This document shows positions 56,764 through 64,000 of a stretch of DNA of 64,000 nucleotides, one piece after another (position 1 is the first letter of the stretch; every line of letters starts with the position of its first letter). The stretch lies in NCBI GenBank assembly GCA_963719285.1, contig CAVRBO010000001.1, forward strand, positions 1,178,001 through 1,242,000, read 5' to 3'. The notes beneath the pieces are model-generated. The model worked only from the letters and a program-made list of their open reading frames with translations. It did not search any database and had not been told where the DNA came from. A program made the translations under genes and the position numbers. This stretch comes from C-114 sp963719285 (lineage in GTDB: Bacteria; Chloroflexota; Limnocylindria; Limnocylindrales; CSP1-4).

Positions 56764-57326
56764 GCGGGGAGCTCCGCCGCGGGTCCGGTCATGGCCGGCT
56801 CCTGACCCAGGAGCTCCGGCAGGCGCTCGGCGTAGCGGTCCAGGAGCGCAGCCTGGCGGCTCACCCGCTCACCGACCGGCGGGACCTTGCCGTCCAGCCA
56901 GATCCAGTGGGCCGATTCCTCGACGAGCCGGTCGCATACGCCGAGCAGGCGGGCGATCGTCACGCCGAGCTCGTCGAGATCGAGCCGGTCGATCGGCAGC
57001 TCGGTCGTCAGGACCGGTCGTTCGTCCTCGGCCAGCGCGAACTTGGCGAACGGGAACTCGTCGTTCCAGCGCAGGAGCTTGCGATACGAGCGTCGGAACC
57101 CGTCCTGCAGCGGCGGCGCGTAGTGGACCCACACGATGCACGCGAACGCCGGATCGAGGATGAGCGTCGCCCGGACGTCGAACCGGCGCCGGCCGTCGAG
57201 GACGAGATCCCAGCTGGCGATGCCGTCACGCTCGTTGCGGTCGGCGGGTCCGATGCCAAGCTCGATCAGCCAGTCTTCGACGCGGCGTGGGTCCGGGGCG
57301 GTCGGGGCACCGTCCGTCGGAGGCAT
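56760..57326 (-). CDS. YbjN-like protein
   Basis: 188 aa. WDLVLDGRRRFDVRATLILDPAF, YAPPLQDGFRRSYRKLLRWNDEFPFAKFAL and RPVLTTELPIDRLDLDELG resemble the YbjN/secretion-chaperone-like fold. No enzymatic motif is seen. It is coupled to the membrane-anchored metalloprotease-like gene, perhaps as a chaperone or regulator. The ATG at 57326 is chosen over the in-frame start at 57377 because TAGACT lies 7 nt upstream. Confidence 0.75.
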   Translation of the reverse strand: MPPTDGAPTAPDPRRVEDWLIELGIGPADRNERDGIASWDLVLDGRRRFDVRATLILDPAFACIVWVHYAPPLQDGFRRSYRKLLRWNDEFPFAKFALAEDERPVLTTELPIDRLDLDELGVTIARLLGVCDRLVEESAHWIWLDGKVPPVGERVSRQAALLDRYAERLPELLGQEPAMTGPAAELPA

Positions 57327-57333
57327 GCGCGGC

Positions 57334-57339
57334 AGTCTA
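57334..57339 (-). promoter_or_regulatory. Leaderless -10 box TAGACT
   Basis: TAGACT ends 7 nt before the ATG at 57326. No Shine-Dalgarno sequence is present. Confidence 0.45.
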
Positions 57340-57413
57340 GCGGACGAACGAGCGCGGACCGGCGGCGTGCTCCGCACCGGGCGACCTCGGCGCCGGCCGG
57401 AGCGCCGGGTGGG

Positions 57414-58814
57414 TCAGCCCGGGGCGTTCCGTTGGCGACTCGCCGCCGGTTCGAGAGCGGTCGCACCCGCGCTCGACGCGCCCCCGCCCCCGGCACCGTT
57501 GCCCGAGCCGGTCTTGTGCTCAGGCGTCATGACCGGGACGGACGGCCGCTTCGACGGCGGGTCCTTGCGCTCGACGGTAGAGCCGCTCTTGATGACCCGC
57601 GAGGCGAAATCCGTCGAGCGGACGTCGCCGCCGATCTTCACGTTGCGGCCGATCCGGGTGTTGCGTGGGATGACCGAGCGCTTGCCGACGACCGTGATGC
57701 CGGTGAACAGGCGGGCCGGTTCCTGGCGGTTCGGGGTCGTGAAGTCGGAGCCTTCCCCGACGATCGCCCCCGGCCCCACGACGACCTCCTTGTCGAGGAT
57801 CGAGCGGTCCACCACGGCCCCCGAGCGGATGACCGAATCGAACATCACGATCGAGTCGCGGACCATCGCGCCGACCTCGACCCGGACGCCCGGCGACAGG
57901 ACCGAGTTGACGACGGTGCCGTTGATCACGCAGCCGTGGCTGATCAGGCTCCGGTGGACCTGGCTCGTGGCGCCCACCTTGGCCGGCGCGCGCTCCTCGG
58001 ACCGGGTGTGGATGAGCCACTCGCGGTCGTACAGGTCGAGCTCCGGCGCATCGTCGAGGAGGGCCATGTTGGCCTCCCAGAACGACTGGATCGTCCCGAC
58101 ATCCTGCCAATAGCCGTCGAACCGGTAGCCATACACCCGGGCGCCACCCTCGAGCATCGCCGGGATGACGTTGGTGCCGAAGTCGGTCAGCTCGTCCGAC
58201 AGCCAGCGGCGGAGGGCACGCTTCGTGAACACATACACGCCCATCGACGCGAGGTCGCTCTTGGGCTGCTTGGGCTTCTCCTGCCACTCGGTGACCCGGA
58301 GCGACTCGTCCATCGCGAGGATGCCCATCCTGCTCGCATCGGCGAGCGGGACACGCCGGACCGCCATCGTCACGTCGGCACGGCGGGCGCGGTGGGCGGC
58401 CACGAACGGCTGGTAGTCCATCTTGTAGATGTGGTCGCCGGCGAGGACGAGGACGGTGTCGGCCGAACTGTGCTCCAGGACATTGAAGTTCTGGAGGACG
58501 GCGTCGGCCGTGCCCCGATACCACTCGGCGACCCGGCCCCGCGCGATGTACGGCTGGAGCATCTTGACCCCGCCCTTGTTGCGGTCGAGGTCCCAGGGCC
58601 GCCCGAGGCCGATGTGGTCGTTCAGGGAGCGCGGGTTGTACTGGGTGAGGACGACGACGTCATCGATGTCCGAGTTGACGCAGTTCGACAGCGTGAAGTC
58701 GATGATCCGGTACTTGCCACCGAAGGGCACCGCGGGCTTGGCCCGGACCGAGGACAGGATCGACAGCCGCTCGCCCTCGCCACCGGCCAGGATCACCGCC
58801 ATCGTCCGCTTCAT
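57414..58814 (-). CDS. glgC: Glucose-1-phosphate adenylyltransferase
   Basis: 466 aa. VILAGGEGERLSILSSVRAKPAVPFGGKYRIIDF is the GlgC nucleotide-binding start. WYRGTADAVLQN, AGDHIYKMDY, the substrate segment WQEKPKQP and YWQDVGTIQSFWEANM follow, then a left-handed beta-helix (about 290-410). It makes ADP-glucose for glycogen. The last 45 residues are Gly/Ala/Ser-rich. GAGGACC lies about 8 nt before the ATG, and a TAGCAT box at 58849-58854 is a candidate promoter. Confidence 0.97.
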   Translation of the reverse strand: MKRTMAVILAGGEGERLSILSSVRAKPAVPFGGKYRIIDFTLSNCVNSDIDDVVVLTQYNPRSLNDHIGLGRPWDLDRNKGGVKMLQPYIARGRVAEWYRGTADAVLQNFNVLEHSSADTVLVLAGDHIYKMDYQPFVAAHRARRADVTMAVRRVPLADASRMGILAMDESLRVTEWQEKPKQPKSDLASMGVYVFTKRALRRWLSDELTDFGTNVIPAMLEGGARVYGYRFDGYWQDVGTIQSFWEANMALLDDAPELDLYDREWLIHTRSEERAPAKVGATSQVHRSLISHGCVINGTVVNSVLSPGVRVEVGAMVRDSIVMFDSVIRSGAVVDRSILDKEVVVGPGAIVGEGSDFTTPNRQEPARLFTGITVVGKRSVIPRNTRIGRNVKIGGDVRSTDFASRVIKSGSTVERKDPPSKRPSVPVMTPEHKTGSGNGAGGGGASSAGATALEPAASRQRNAPG

Positions 58815-58952
58815 GCGCAGGTCCTCGTTCGGCGCGTATCCGCATCGATGCTAGCACTTCGGTACGTTCCCACCGATAGCGCCAGATGAACGATTCGGTG
58901 CGTAAACGTCAACATCGCCGCGCCCGTCGGCGACCCGTCGACCGGCATCGGG

Positions 58953-60434
58953 TCACACGAAGAAGCGGGGATTCACCCACTGGTTGTGGAACTCGACGCC
59001 CCAGTGGAGGTGCGGCCCGGTCGAGTTCCCGGTGACGCCCACATAGGCGATGATCTGGCCCTTGCTCACCAGCTGGCCCGCCCGGACAACCGGCGGCCGG
59101 TGGCGGTTGTCGACGTGGCCGTAGAGCGTGACGAGGTCCTTGCTGTGGGCGATGATCACCACCCACGCGCCGTCGGAGAGCGGGCCCTCGTAGACGACCC
59201 GGCCGGCACCCGCCGCGCGGATCGGGGTGTACATCGGGGCGGCGATGTCGATGCCGATGTGGAAGTGGGCGCAGTTGCCCAGGGGTGGCTCGGCCCAGAA
59301 CCCGGTGCACCCGAACTCCTGGGTGACGACGCCGTTGAGCGGCCAGCTGAGGGTCCCGTTGTAGACCGACGGGATGTTGCCGCCGGCGAACTGCTCGGCG
59401 ACGAGCCGGTCGATCTTCTTCTTGAGCGACCTGGCGGTCTTCGCCTCCTGGGCGAGGATCTGGGCGGCCCTTACCTTGTTGTGGGCGAGCGCCTGGTAGG
59501 CCGCCCGCTGGAGCGCCAGCTGGCGCCTCGTCTCGGCCTGGAGCACCTTCAGCTGGGCCTTCGCCTTCTTGAAGTCCGCTAGCTTGACCGCCAGGGCCGC
59601 CTTCTGGGCCGCCGTCTGCGCCCGCAACTCCTCGGTCGCCGCCTTGGTGTCGACAACGGTCTGATGGATCGTCGCCAGGGTCGCCTGGTCGGTCGCGATC
59701 TGGTCGGCCAGCGCCTTGTCCCGGTCACCCAGCGCGAGCTGGTTGCTGACATCGCTGAGCGCCGTCGTGAACGAATTGGCGGACAGGAGCACCTCGAGCA
59801 GGGACGGCTCGCCGGCCTCGTAGGCCGCCTGGATCCGTTCGGCGAGGAGCGCCTTGCGTTCCCGCAGCGTGGCGTCCTTGGCCTCCTCGTCGAGAGTGAC
59901 CGAGATGAGCTGGGCATTCAGGTCGGCCAGCTGGACGACGAGGTCCGCGTATGTGGCCTGGACCACCTTGATGTTGGCGCTGAGCTTGGTGACCCGCTTC
60001 TGGACCGCGGTGAGGTCCTGGTTGACCCCGGCAAGGGCCGTCTGGGTCTGGCCGATGTCGTTGGAGAGTCCCGCCTGGAGCGCCGCGAGCTTCGCGATCT
60101 CGGCCTTCTGGGCCTTGATCTTCGCGGCGAGCTTCTTCTGGGAGGCGATCGCGTCGGACAGCTCGTCGCCCCGGGTGGGCGGGGGTGCGCTGTACGTGCC
60201 GATGCTGCCGATGAGCAGCGGCGTGACGAGCACCACCAGCGCGAAGAGGCGGGCGAGGCGGCCGCGGCGCCGGGCGGTCGTGCCGGTCCGATGGGGAGTG
60301 GACGGACGGAGCGTGGCCGCCCGGCGTGCGTCGATCGCGGCGGAAGTCGCCTCGTCGATGCCCGGGATGAGTGCCCTGCCCGCGGTCACCGCCACGGCAG
60401 CCATGCTGCGGGGCGCGATCGGGCGACTGGTCAT
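58953..60434 (-). CDS. M23 peptidoglycan endopeptidase with long coiled coil (EnvC-like)
   Basis: 493 aa. A membrane-crossing signal (62-80, LARLFALVVLVTPLLIGS) is followed by a long coiled coil (about 90-350, Lys/Ala/Gln-rich). A C-terminal M23 domain has HFHIGIDIAAP and GPHLHWGVE, so the zinc ligands are present and the enzyme may be active. It would trim or activate trimming of peptidoglycan outside the membrane. The start is uncertain: no clear ribosome site precedes the ATG at 60434, and internal ATGs near 60404 exist. Confidence 0.9.
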   Translation of the reverse strand: MTSRPIAPRSMAAVAVTAGRALIPGIDEATSAAIDARRAATLRPSTPHRTGTTARRRGRLARLFALVVLVTPLLIGSIGTYSAPPPTRGDELSDAIASQKKLAAKIKAQKAEIAKLAALQAGLSNDIGQTQTALAGVNQDLTAVQKRVTKLSANIKVVQATYADLVVQLADLNAQLISVTLDEEAKDATLRERKALLAERIQAAYEAGEPSLLEVLLSANSFTTALSDVSNQLALGDRDKALADQIATDQATLATIHQTVVDTKAATEELRAQTAAQKAALAVKLADFKKAKAQLKVLQAETRRQLALQRAAYQALAHNKVRAAQILAQEAKTARSLKKKIDRLVAEQFAGGNIPSVYNGTLSWPLNGVVTQEFGCTGFWAEPPLGNCAHFHIGIDIAAPMYTPIRAAGAGRVVYEGPLSDGAWVVIIAHSKDLVTLYGHVDNRHRPPVVRAGQLVSKGQIIAYVGVTGNSTGPHLHWGVEFHNQWVNPRFFV

Positions 60435-60649
60435 GCTGGCGTCGTCACTGCGAGCAAACTCCGTTGGCGCGCCTGGTGGCGCGGGTGACGGCTACGCTGG
60501 CTGGTGATCCGCCGCCCCGACGCGGGCACTGCCCCAGGACGACTCAGGTCGGGGGGATGCTACCACGGTGACCGCGCGGGGTCGAACGTGGCCCGGCGCC
60601 GTCCGTGCGCATCGGCACCGCGAACAAGCGTGGACCGCCCCGGCGTCCC

Positions 60650-61300
60650 TCAACCGAACCGGACGAGGACGCCCCAGAACGCCCCGACGATGAGGAACGG
60701 CCCGTACGGGATGTAGGTCTTGCGGGTGACCCGCCGGGTGACGATCAACGCCGCGATGACGAGCCCGCCCAGGAACGCACCCACGACGATGCCCGTGATC
60801 GTGCGGACGAGCCCTTCGAACAGGCCGACGCTGACGAGCAGGATGAGGTCGCCCTGGCCCACCGCGTCCACTCCGAAGGGGATCGAGATGAGGTACATCC
60901 CGAGCGGCAGGACGATCGCGATCGCGACAGCGCCGACGATCCCGAACGCGTCATGGACCAGCGGGTCGACGCCGGAGACCGCCGCGATCAGGGCGACGAC
61001 GATGAGGGGCAGGGTGATCGCGCTCGGCAGCAGTCGCTGGTCGAGGTCCGTGGCGAGCAGGAGCGTCAGGACGAGGAACCAGGCCCCGAACAGCACGAGT
61101 TCCGTCGTGGTGTCGAAGCGGCCCGGCAGCACGCCCAGCGCGACGGCTCCGATCGTGCCGTTGGCGACGGTCCGCCAGCCGGGTGGCCGGTCGCCGGGGA
61201 GTTCCGGCTCGTCGTGCTCCGGCCAACGGGTCGCGATCCGGTCCGCCACGATGCCCCAGATCCCGCCGACGACCGCGAACGCGATCACGAGCGGGTTCAT
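60650..61300 (-). CDS. A24 prepilin peptidase-like protein
   Basis: 216 aa with about six membrane helices. LLLATDLDQRLLPSAI and VGQGDLILL carry the two catalytic Asp residues of type IV prepilin peptidases (the second in a GxGD motif). The N-terminal cytoplasmic part lacks the usual paired cysteines and methylase domain, so it may cleave without methylation. It processes pilin- or secretin-like leaders. It follows the aminopeptidase gene by 31 nt, probably as one operon. Confidence 0.88.
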   Translation of the reverse strand: MNPLVIAFAVVGGIWGIVADRIATRWPEHDEPELPGDRPPGWRTVANGTIGAVALGVLPGRFDTTTELVLFGAWFLVLTLLLATDLDQRLLPSAITLPLIVVALIAAVSGVDPLVHDAFGIVGAVAIAIVLPLGMYLISIPFGVDAVGQGDLILLVSVGLFEGLVRTITGIVVGAFLGGLVIAALIVTRRVTRKTYIPYGPFLIVGAFWGVLVRFG

Positions 61301-61331
61301 CCTCGGCGGCTCCCGGCGCGCGCGAGGCGGG

Positions 61332-62846
61332 TCACGCCGGGGCCGTGGCTCCGGCCAGTGCCAGCTCGACGAGCGTGGCGTGGGTCACGCCATTCGACCC
61401 GCGGGAAGCGAACGGCTTCGCCTTACGGAAGTAGCCGGTGCCGCCGATGTCGAGGTGGACCCAGGGGACCGCGGCGAACTCGCGCAGGAACAGGCCGCTC
61501 TTGACGAGACCGCCGTCGGCTCCCGAAGCGTTCTGGAAGTCGGCGTACCAGCTGTCCATCTCGGCCTTGTACTCGTCGACGAGGGGGATCTGCCACATCC
61601 GTTCGCCCGCCCGGCCGGCCGCCGACTGGACCTGTTCGACCCAATCCTGGGGCGTCCCGAAGAGCCCGGTGACGAGCTCCCCGAGCGCCCGGCCGACCGC
61701 GCCGGTCAGGGTCGCGACGTCGACCATGTGGGTCGCCCCCAGGCGCTCGGCGTAGGTCATCGCGTCGCCCAGGATGAGCCGGCCCTCGGCGTCCGTGTTG
61801 TTGATCTCGACGACCTTGCCGTTGAGCGCCTTGACGATGTCGCCCGGCCTCGTCGAGTGCGAGCCGGGCATGTTCTCGACCGCCGGCGCGACCGCGAGGA
61901 GCGGTGTGCCGGGGGCCAGCCGGGCGACCGTCTCGATCGCGGCGATGACGGTGGACGCGCCCGTCTTGTCCATCTTCATCTCTTCCATCCGGTCGCTCGG
62001 CTTGATGCTGATGCCGCCGGAGTCGAAGCAGACACCCTTGCCGATGATCGCCAGGTGCCGCCCCAGGGCGTCCTTCTGGCCGGCCGCGCCGGAGCGCATC
62101 ACGATCATCCGGGGCGGGTTGTCGCTGCCCTGCCCGACCGCCAGGAACATCCCCATCCCGAGCTCGCGGGCTCGGTCGGGCTCGATGACGTCGATCCACA
62201 GGCCGTTGCGCTCGGCGATGGCCCGGGCCTCGTCGGCCAGGACCGCGGGGCTCACGTCGTTCGAGGCACGGTTGGACAGGGTCCGGGCCGTGTTCGCGCC
62301 CTCGCCGACGATCCGGCCACGCTCGGCGGCCTTGGCCAATGCCGCGGCATCGGCGCCCGGCGCGATGAGGATGAGTTCGTCGAGGGCCGGCGGCGCGGTC
62401 TCGACGACGTCGCGGTAGATCGCCTGCGGCTCGTACGTGCCCTCCACGACGCCGCGGGTGAGGAGCTCCGCCACGGCCTCGGCTCCATCGTCCAGGTGGG
62501 TCGCAAGGTCCCCCAACCAGATCGCCAGGCGCTTGACCGGGTTCCCGCCCAGCCGCCGCTCGACCGATGCGCCGACGTGATGGACCGCCTCGCGGTCGAT
62601 GGCGTCGGCCGCCCCGGCGGCGATGGCCATGACGCGCTGCACGGGGATCTCGCCGGCGCCGACGAGGGTCGTGCTGTATCGCTTCGATCGCAGCTCGCCG
62701 AACGCGAGGAGCGCCTTGAGCTCACCACCGGTCCGCCGGTCGAGCTCAGCCCATGCACCGTCGAAGCCCAGCTCGCCCACGAACGGGACGGCGAGGACGT
62801 CGGCGGGGACCTCCCAGGGCTGATCCGTCAGGACGCGCACGTGCAT
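61332..62846 (-). CDS. pepA: M17 leucyl aminopeptidase
   Basis: 504 aa. GKGVCFDSGGISIKPSDRMEEMKMDKTGA and the family signature NTDAEGRLILGDAM carry the two-metal site and the catalytic Lys and Arg. It removes N-terminal residues from peptides in the cytosol and is usually hexameric. GGAGGAA lies 11 nt before the ATG. The large gap upstream is repeat-filled. Confidence 0.96.
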   Translation of the reverse strand: MHVRVLTDQPWEVPADVLAVPFVGELGFDGAWAELDRRTGGELKALLAFGELRSKRYSTTLVGAGEIPVQRVMAIAAGAADAIDREAVHHVGASVERRLGGNPVKRLAIWLGDLATHLDDGAEAVAELLTRGVVEGTYEPQAIYRDVVETAPPALDELILIAPGADAAALAKAAERGRIVGEGANTARTLSNRASNDVSPAVLADEARAIAERNGLWIDVIEPDRARELGMGMFLAVGQGSDNPPRMIVMRSGAAGQKDALGRHLAIIGKGVCFDSGGISIKPSDRMEEMKMDKTGASTVIAAIETVARLAPGTPLLAVAPAVENMPGSHSTRPGDIVKALNGKVVEINNTDAEGRLILGDAMTYAERLGATHMVDVATLTGAVGRALGELVTGLFGTPQDWVEQVQSAAGRAGERMWQIPLVDEYKAEMDSWYADFQNASGADGGLVKSGLFLREFAAVPWVHLDIGGTGYFRKAKPFASRGSNGVTHATLVELALAGATAPA

Positions 62847-62954
62847 GGGGAAGGGTTCCTCCGGGTGGGGAGTCGGGGGCCGGCGCTCGGCCGGGTTTCA
62901 GTGGCCTTGAGTGTACCGTCCCCGGGACCGCGCCCGTCCTCGTTCTGCGCCCCC

Positions 62955-63230
62955 GGACCGCGTCCACCCGTCGTGCCGCGCCCTCGGGCGCCGGTCGGAC
63001 CGACTGTTCCCCCCCGATCGCCGGTCGACGGCGTCCACCCGCCGTTCTGGGCCTTCGATCGCCGGTCGACCGCGTCCACCCGCCCCTCGATCGCCGGTCG
63101 ACCGGGTCCATCCGCCGTTCCGCGCCCTCGGTCGCCGGTCGACCGCGTCCACCCGCCCCCTCGATCGCGCCACGGGTCCACCGCCCCCTCGATCGCGGTC
63201 CACCGCCGTCCTGGGCCCCCGATACCTGGC
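62955..63230. repeat. Degenerate tandem array (about eight 28-41-bp units)
   Basis: Units built around CGCCGGTCGACCGCGTCCAC repeat through this stretch, with lengths of about 28-41 bp that partly alternate long and short. It fills much of the 594-bp gap between pepA and the next gene. No coding signal is seen, and the ORFs here are repeat artefacts. Confidence 0.8.
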
Positions 63231-63340
63231 CGAACCGGCCAGATGCAAACCACACGATCACGAGTCCGGCTTCGGGACGTCTCCCGGGCTCCTTCACGGT
63301 CGATCCGTGCTCAGCCGACGCAGTGGGAGGGCCGCGTCGG

Positions 63341-63398
63341 GGCGGATCGGCGCGGATCGGGGCCGCATCGGGCCGGATCGGGGCCGGATCGGGGCGCA
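63341..63398. repeat. GGATCGGGGC tandem repeat
   Basis: About five imperfect 10-12-bp units of GGATCGGGGCC lie in the same intergenic gap, 43 bp before the next gene's stop. Between the two arrays (63231-63340) nothing is recognised. Confidence 0.75.
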
Positions 63399-63440
63399 AA
63401 GGCTGCCCGATGGTGTCCTGAGTTGCAGATGGCCGTTTCG

Positions 63441-64000
63441 CTACGGGGCCGCCGACGGGCCCGCGCTCGTGCCCACGTTCGCGAACGCATCGACTGCATC
63501 GCTCAGGCGACCCTTGGCCTCCTCGATCGAGATGACCGCCTCGTTGAGCCCGCCCCGCGCGATGTCGGACATGATGATCACGAGCCCGCGGGTGTCCCCG
63601 GGCAGGCCACTCGTGGCGACCTTCAGCGCGTCGTACGCGTCCTGGACCGGCTTCGTGACCTTGCCCTTCGAGGCGATGAGCAACGTGTAGACCTTCCGCA
63701 GCGCGTCGTCGTACGCGGCGTTCCGGTCGATCCAGGTGGTGAGCAGGCCCACGTCCACGCTGGCCGACATCGCGTCGCGCTGCGTCCGCGCGAGGACGAG
63801 CTGCGCGTCGGAGGTCGCGAGCTGCTTCACCGCCTCGGCGTACTTGGCGGCCTTGCCCAGGGCAGCGGCAGCCGCGGTGGAAGTGTCATGGTCGAGCAGC
63901 GACGTCTCGAGCTGGATGGCCGCTAGCGCGCCGGAGGTCAGCGTCGCCCACTTGTCGCCGAGCCCGCCCGTCGCGTCCAGCGCGCCGGTCAGGGTCCGGT
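63441..64000 (-). CDS. Hypothetical protein, 5' end outside the window
   Basis: The frame is open to the right edge, so at least 185 residues and no true start are seen. It is helical and Ala/Asp-rich (LETSLLDHDTSTAAAAALG, LLTTWIDRNAAYDDALRKVY). I recognise no family and no catalytic motif. Any start codon within the window is probably internal. The end is Ala/Gly/Pro/Ser-rich. Confidence 0.65.
   Translation of the reverse strand, partial: RTLTGALDATGGLGDKWATLTSGALAAIQLETSLLDHDTSTAAAAALGKAAKYAEAVKQLATSDAQLVLARTQRDAMSASVDVGLLTTWIDRNAAYDDALRKVYTLLIASKGKVTKPVQDAYDALKVATSGLPGDTRGLVIIMSDIARGGLNEAVISIEEAKGRLSDAVDAFANVGTSAGPSAAP

Noticed and set aside
62955..63230. CRISPR-like array
   Set aside because: Units vary from 28 to 41 bp, the spacers are themselves repeats, and no cas gene is present.

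Overview
The window is very GC-rich (roughly 70 % by eye) and densely coded on both strands. It has no rRNA, one tRNA, no integrase and no recognisable transposase. The gene set fits a Chloroflexota bacterium, perhaps a soil or freshwater Limnocylindria-type lineage: Ku/LigD end joining, large class III cyclases fused to ATPase or kinase modules, an F420-type LLM oxidoreductase, an FMN-riboswitch-controlled ABC transporter and many leaderless-looking starts. The taxonomy is inference from gene content only.

Layout. 0.1-3.7 kb: secreted lysyl-oxidase-like/SLH protein, a Phd/VapC-type toxin-antitoxin pair, a C39-like cysteine-peptidase-fold protein and a small unknown protein. 3.7-5.6 kb: a lower-GC PD-(D/E)XK-DUF2075 helicase-like gene, probably acquired. 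5.7-11.6 kb: LLM oxidoreductase, a lipoprotein and the NHEJ pair LigD (two single-base frameshifts) and Ku. 11.9-19.7 kb: HTH/nuclease-like regulator, giant cyclase-ATPase, a coiled-coil protein and a kinase-cyclase-membrane receptor. 19.8-35.2 kb: a purine catabolic island (guanine deaminase, three-subunit xanthine dehydrogenase, uricase, HIU hydrolase, OHCU decarboxylase, hydantoinase/allantoinase, malate synthase). With the missing steps supplied elsewhere it would lead from guanine to glyoxylate and malate. 35.4-44.6 kb: degenerate GGDEF protein, FMN riboswitch plus NitT/TauT-type ABC transporter (probable riboflavin uptake), FGGY kinase, GlcD, and an MpaB-like oxygenase divergent from an unknown gene. 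44.9-64 kb: BioY, FtsX-type exporter, signal peptidase I, CAP protein, tRNA-His, MsmX-type ATPase, NUDIX hydrolase, nicotinate phosphoribosyltransferase, a membrane-anchored gluzincin, GlgC, M23 peptidase, A24 prepilin peptidase, M17 aminopeptidase and a truncated gene at the right edge.

Three themes cut across the window. First, sixteen genes have a YANNNT box 6-8 nt before the start codon and no Shine-Dalgarno sequence. This suggests widespread leaderless transcription, including two divergent pairs whose -10 boxes overlap. Second, nearly every longer intergenic gap carries its own short inverted or tandem repeats, including two MITE-like families each present twice. Third, seven single-base indels break four genes (ligD, uricase, a DUF3830 gene, an HTH regulator), and correcting each one restores a family-conserved frame. 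They may be assembly errors or recent decay.

The most unusual observations are a 38-residue membrane peptide inside the xanthine dehydrogenase operon with no standard start codon, the shared near-palindromic -10 at 43.9 kb, the riboswitch with a start-adjacent sequestering hairpin, and three HTH regulators joined to nuclease-like domains.
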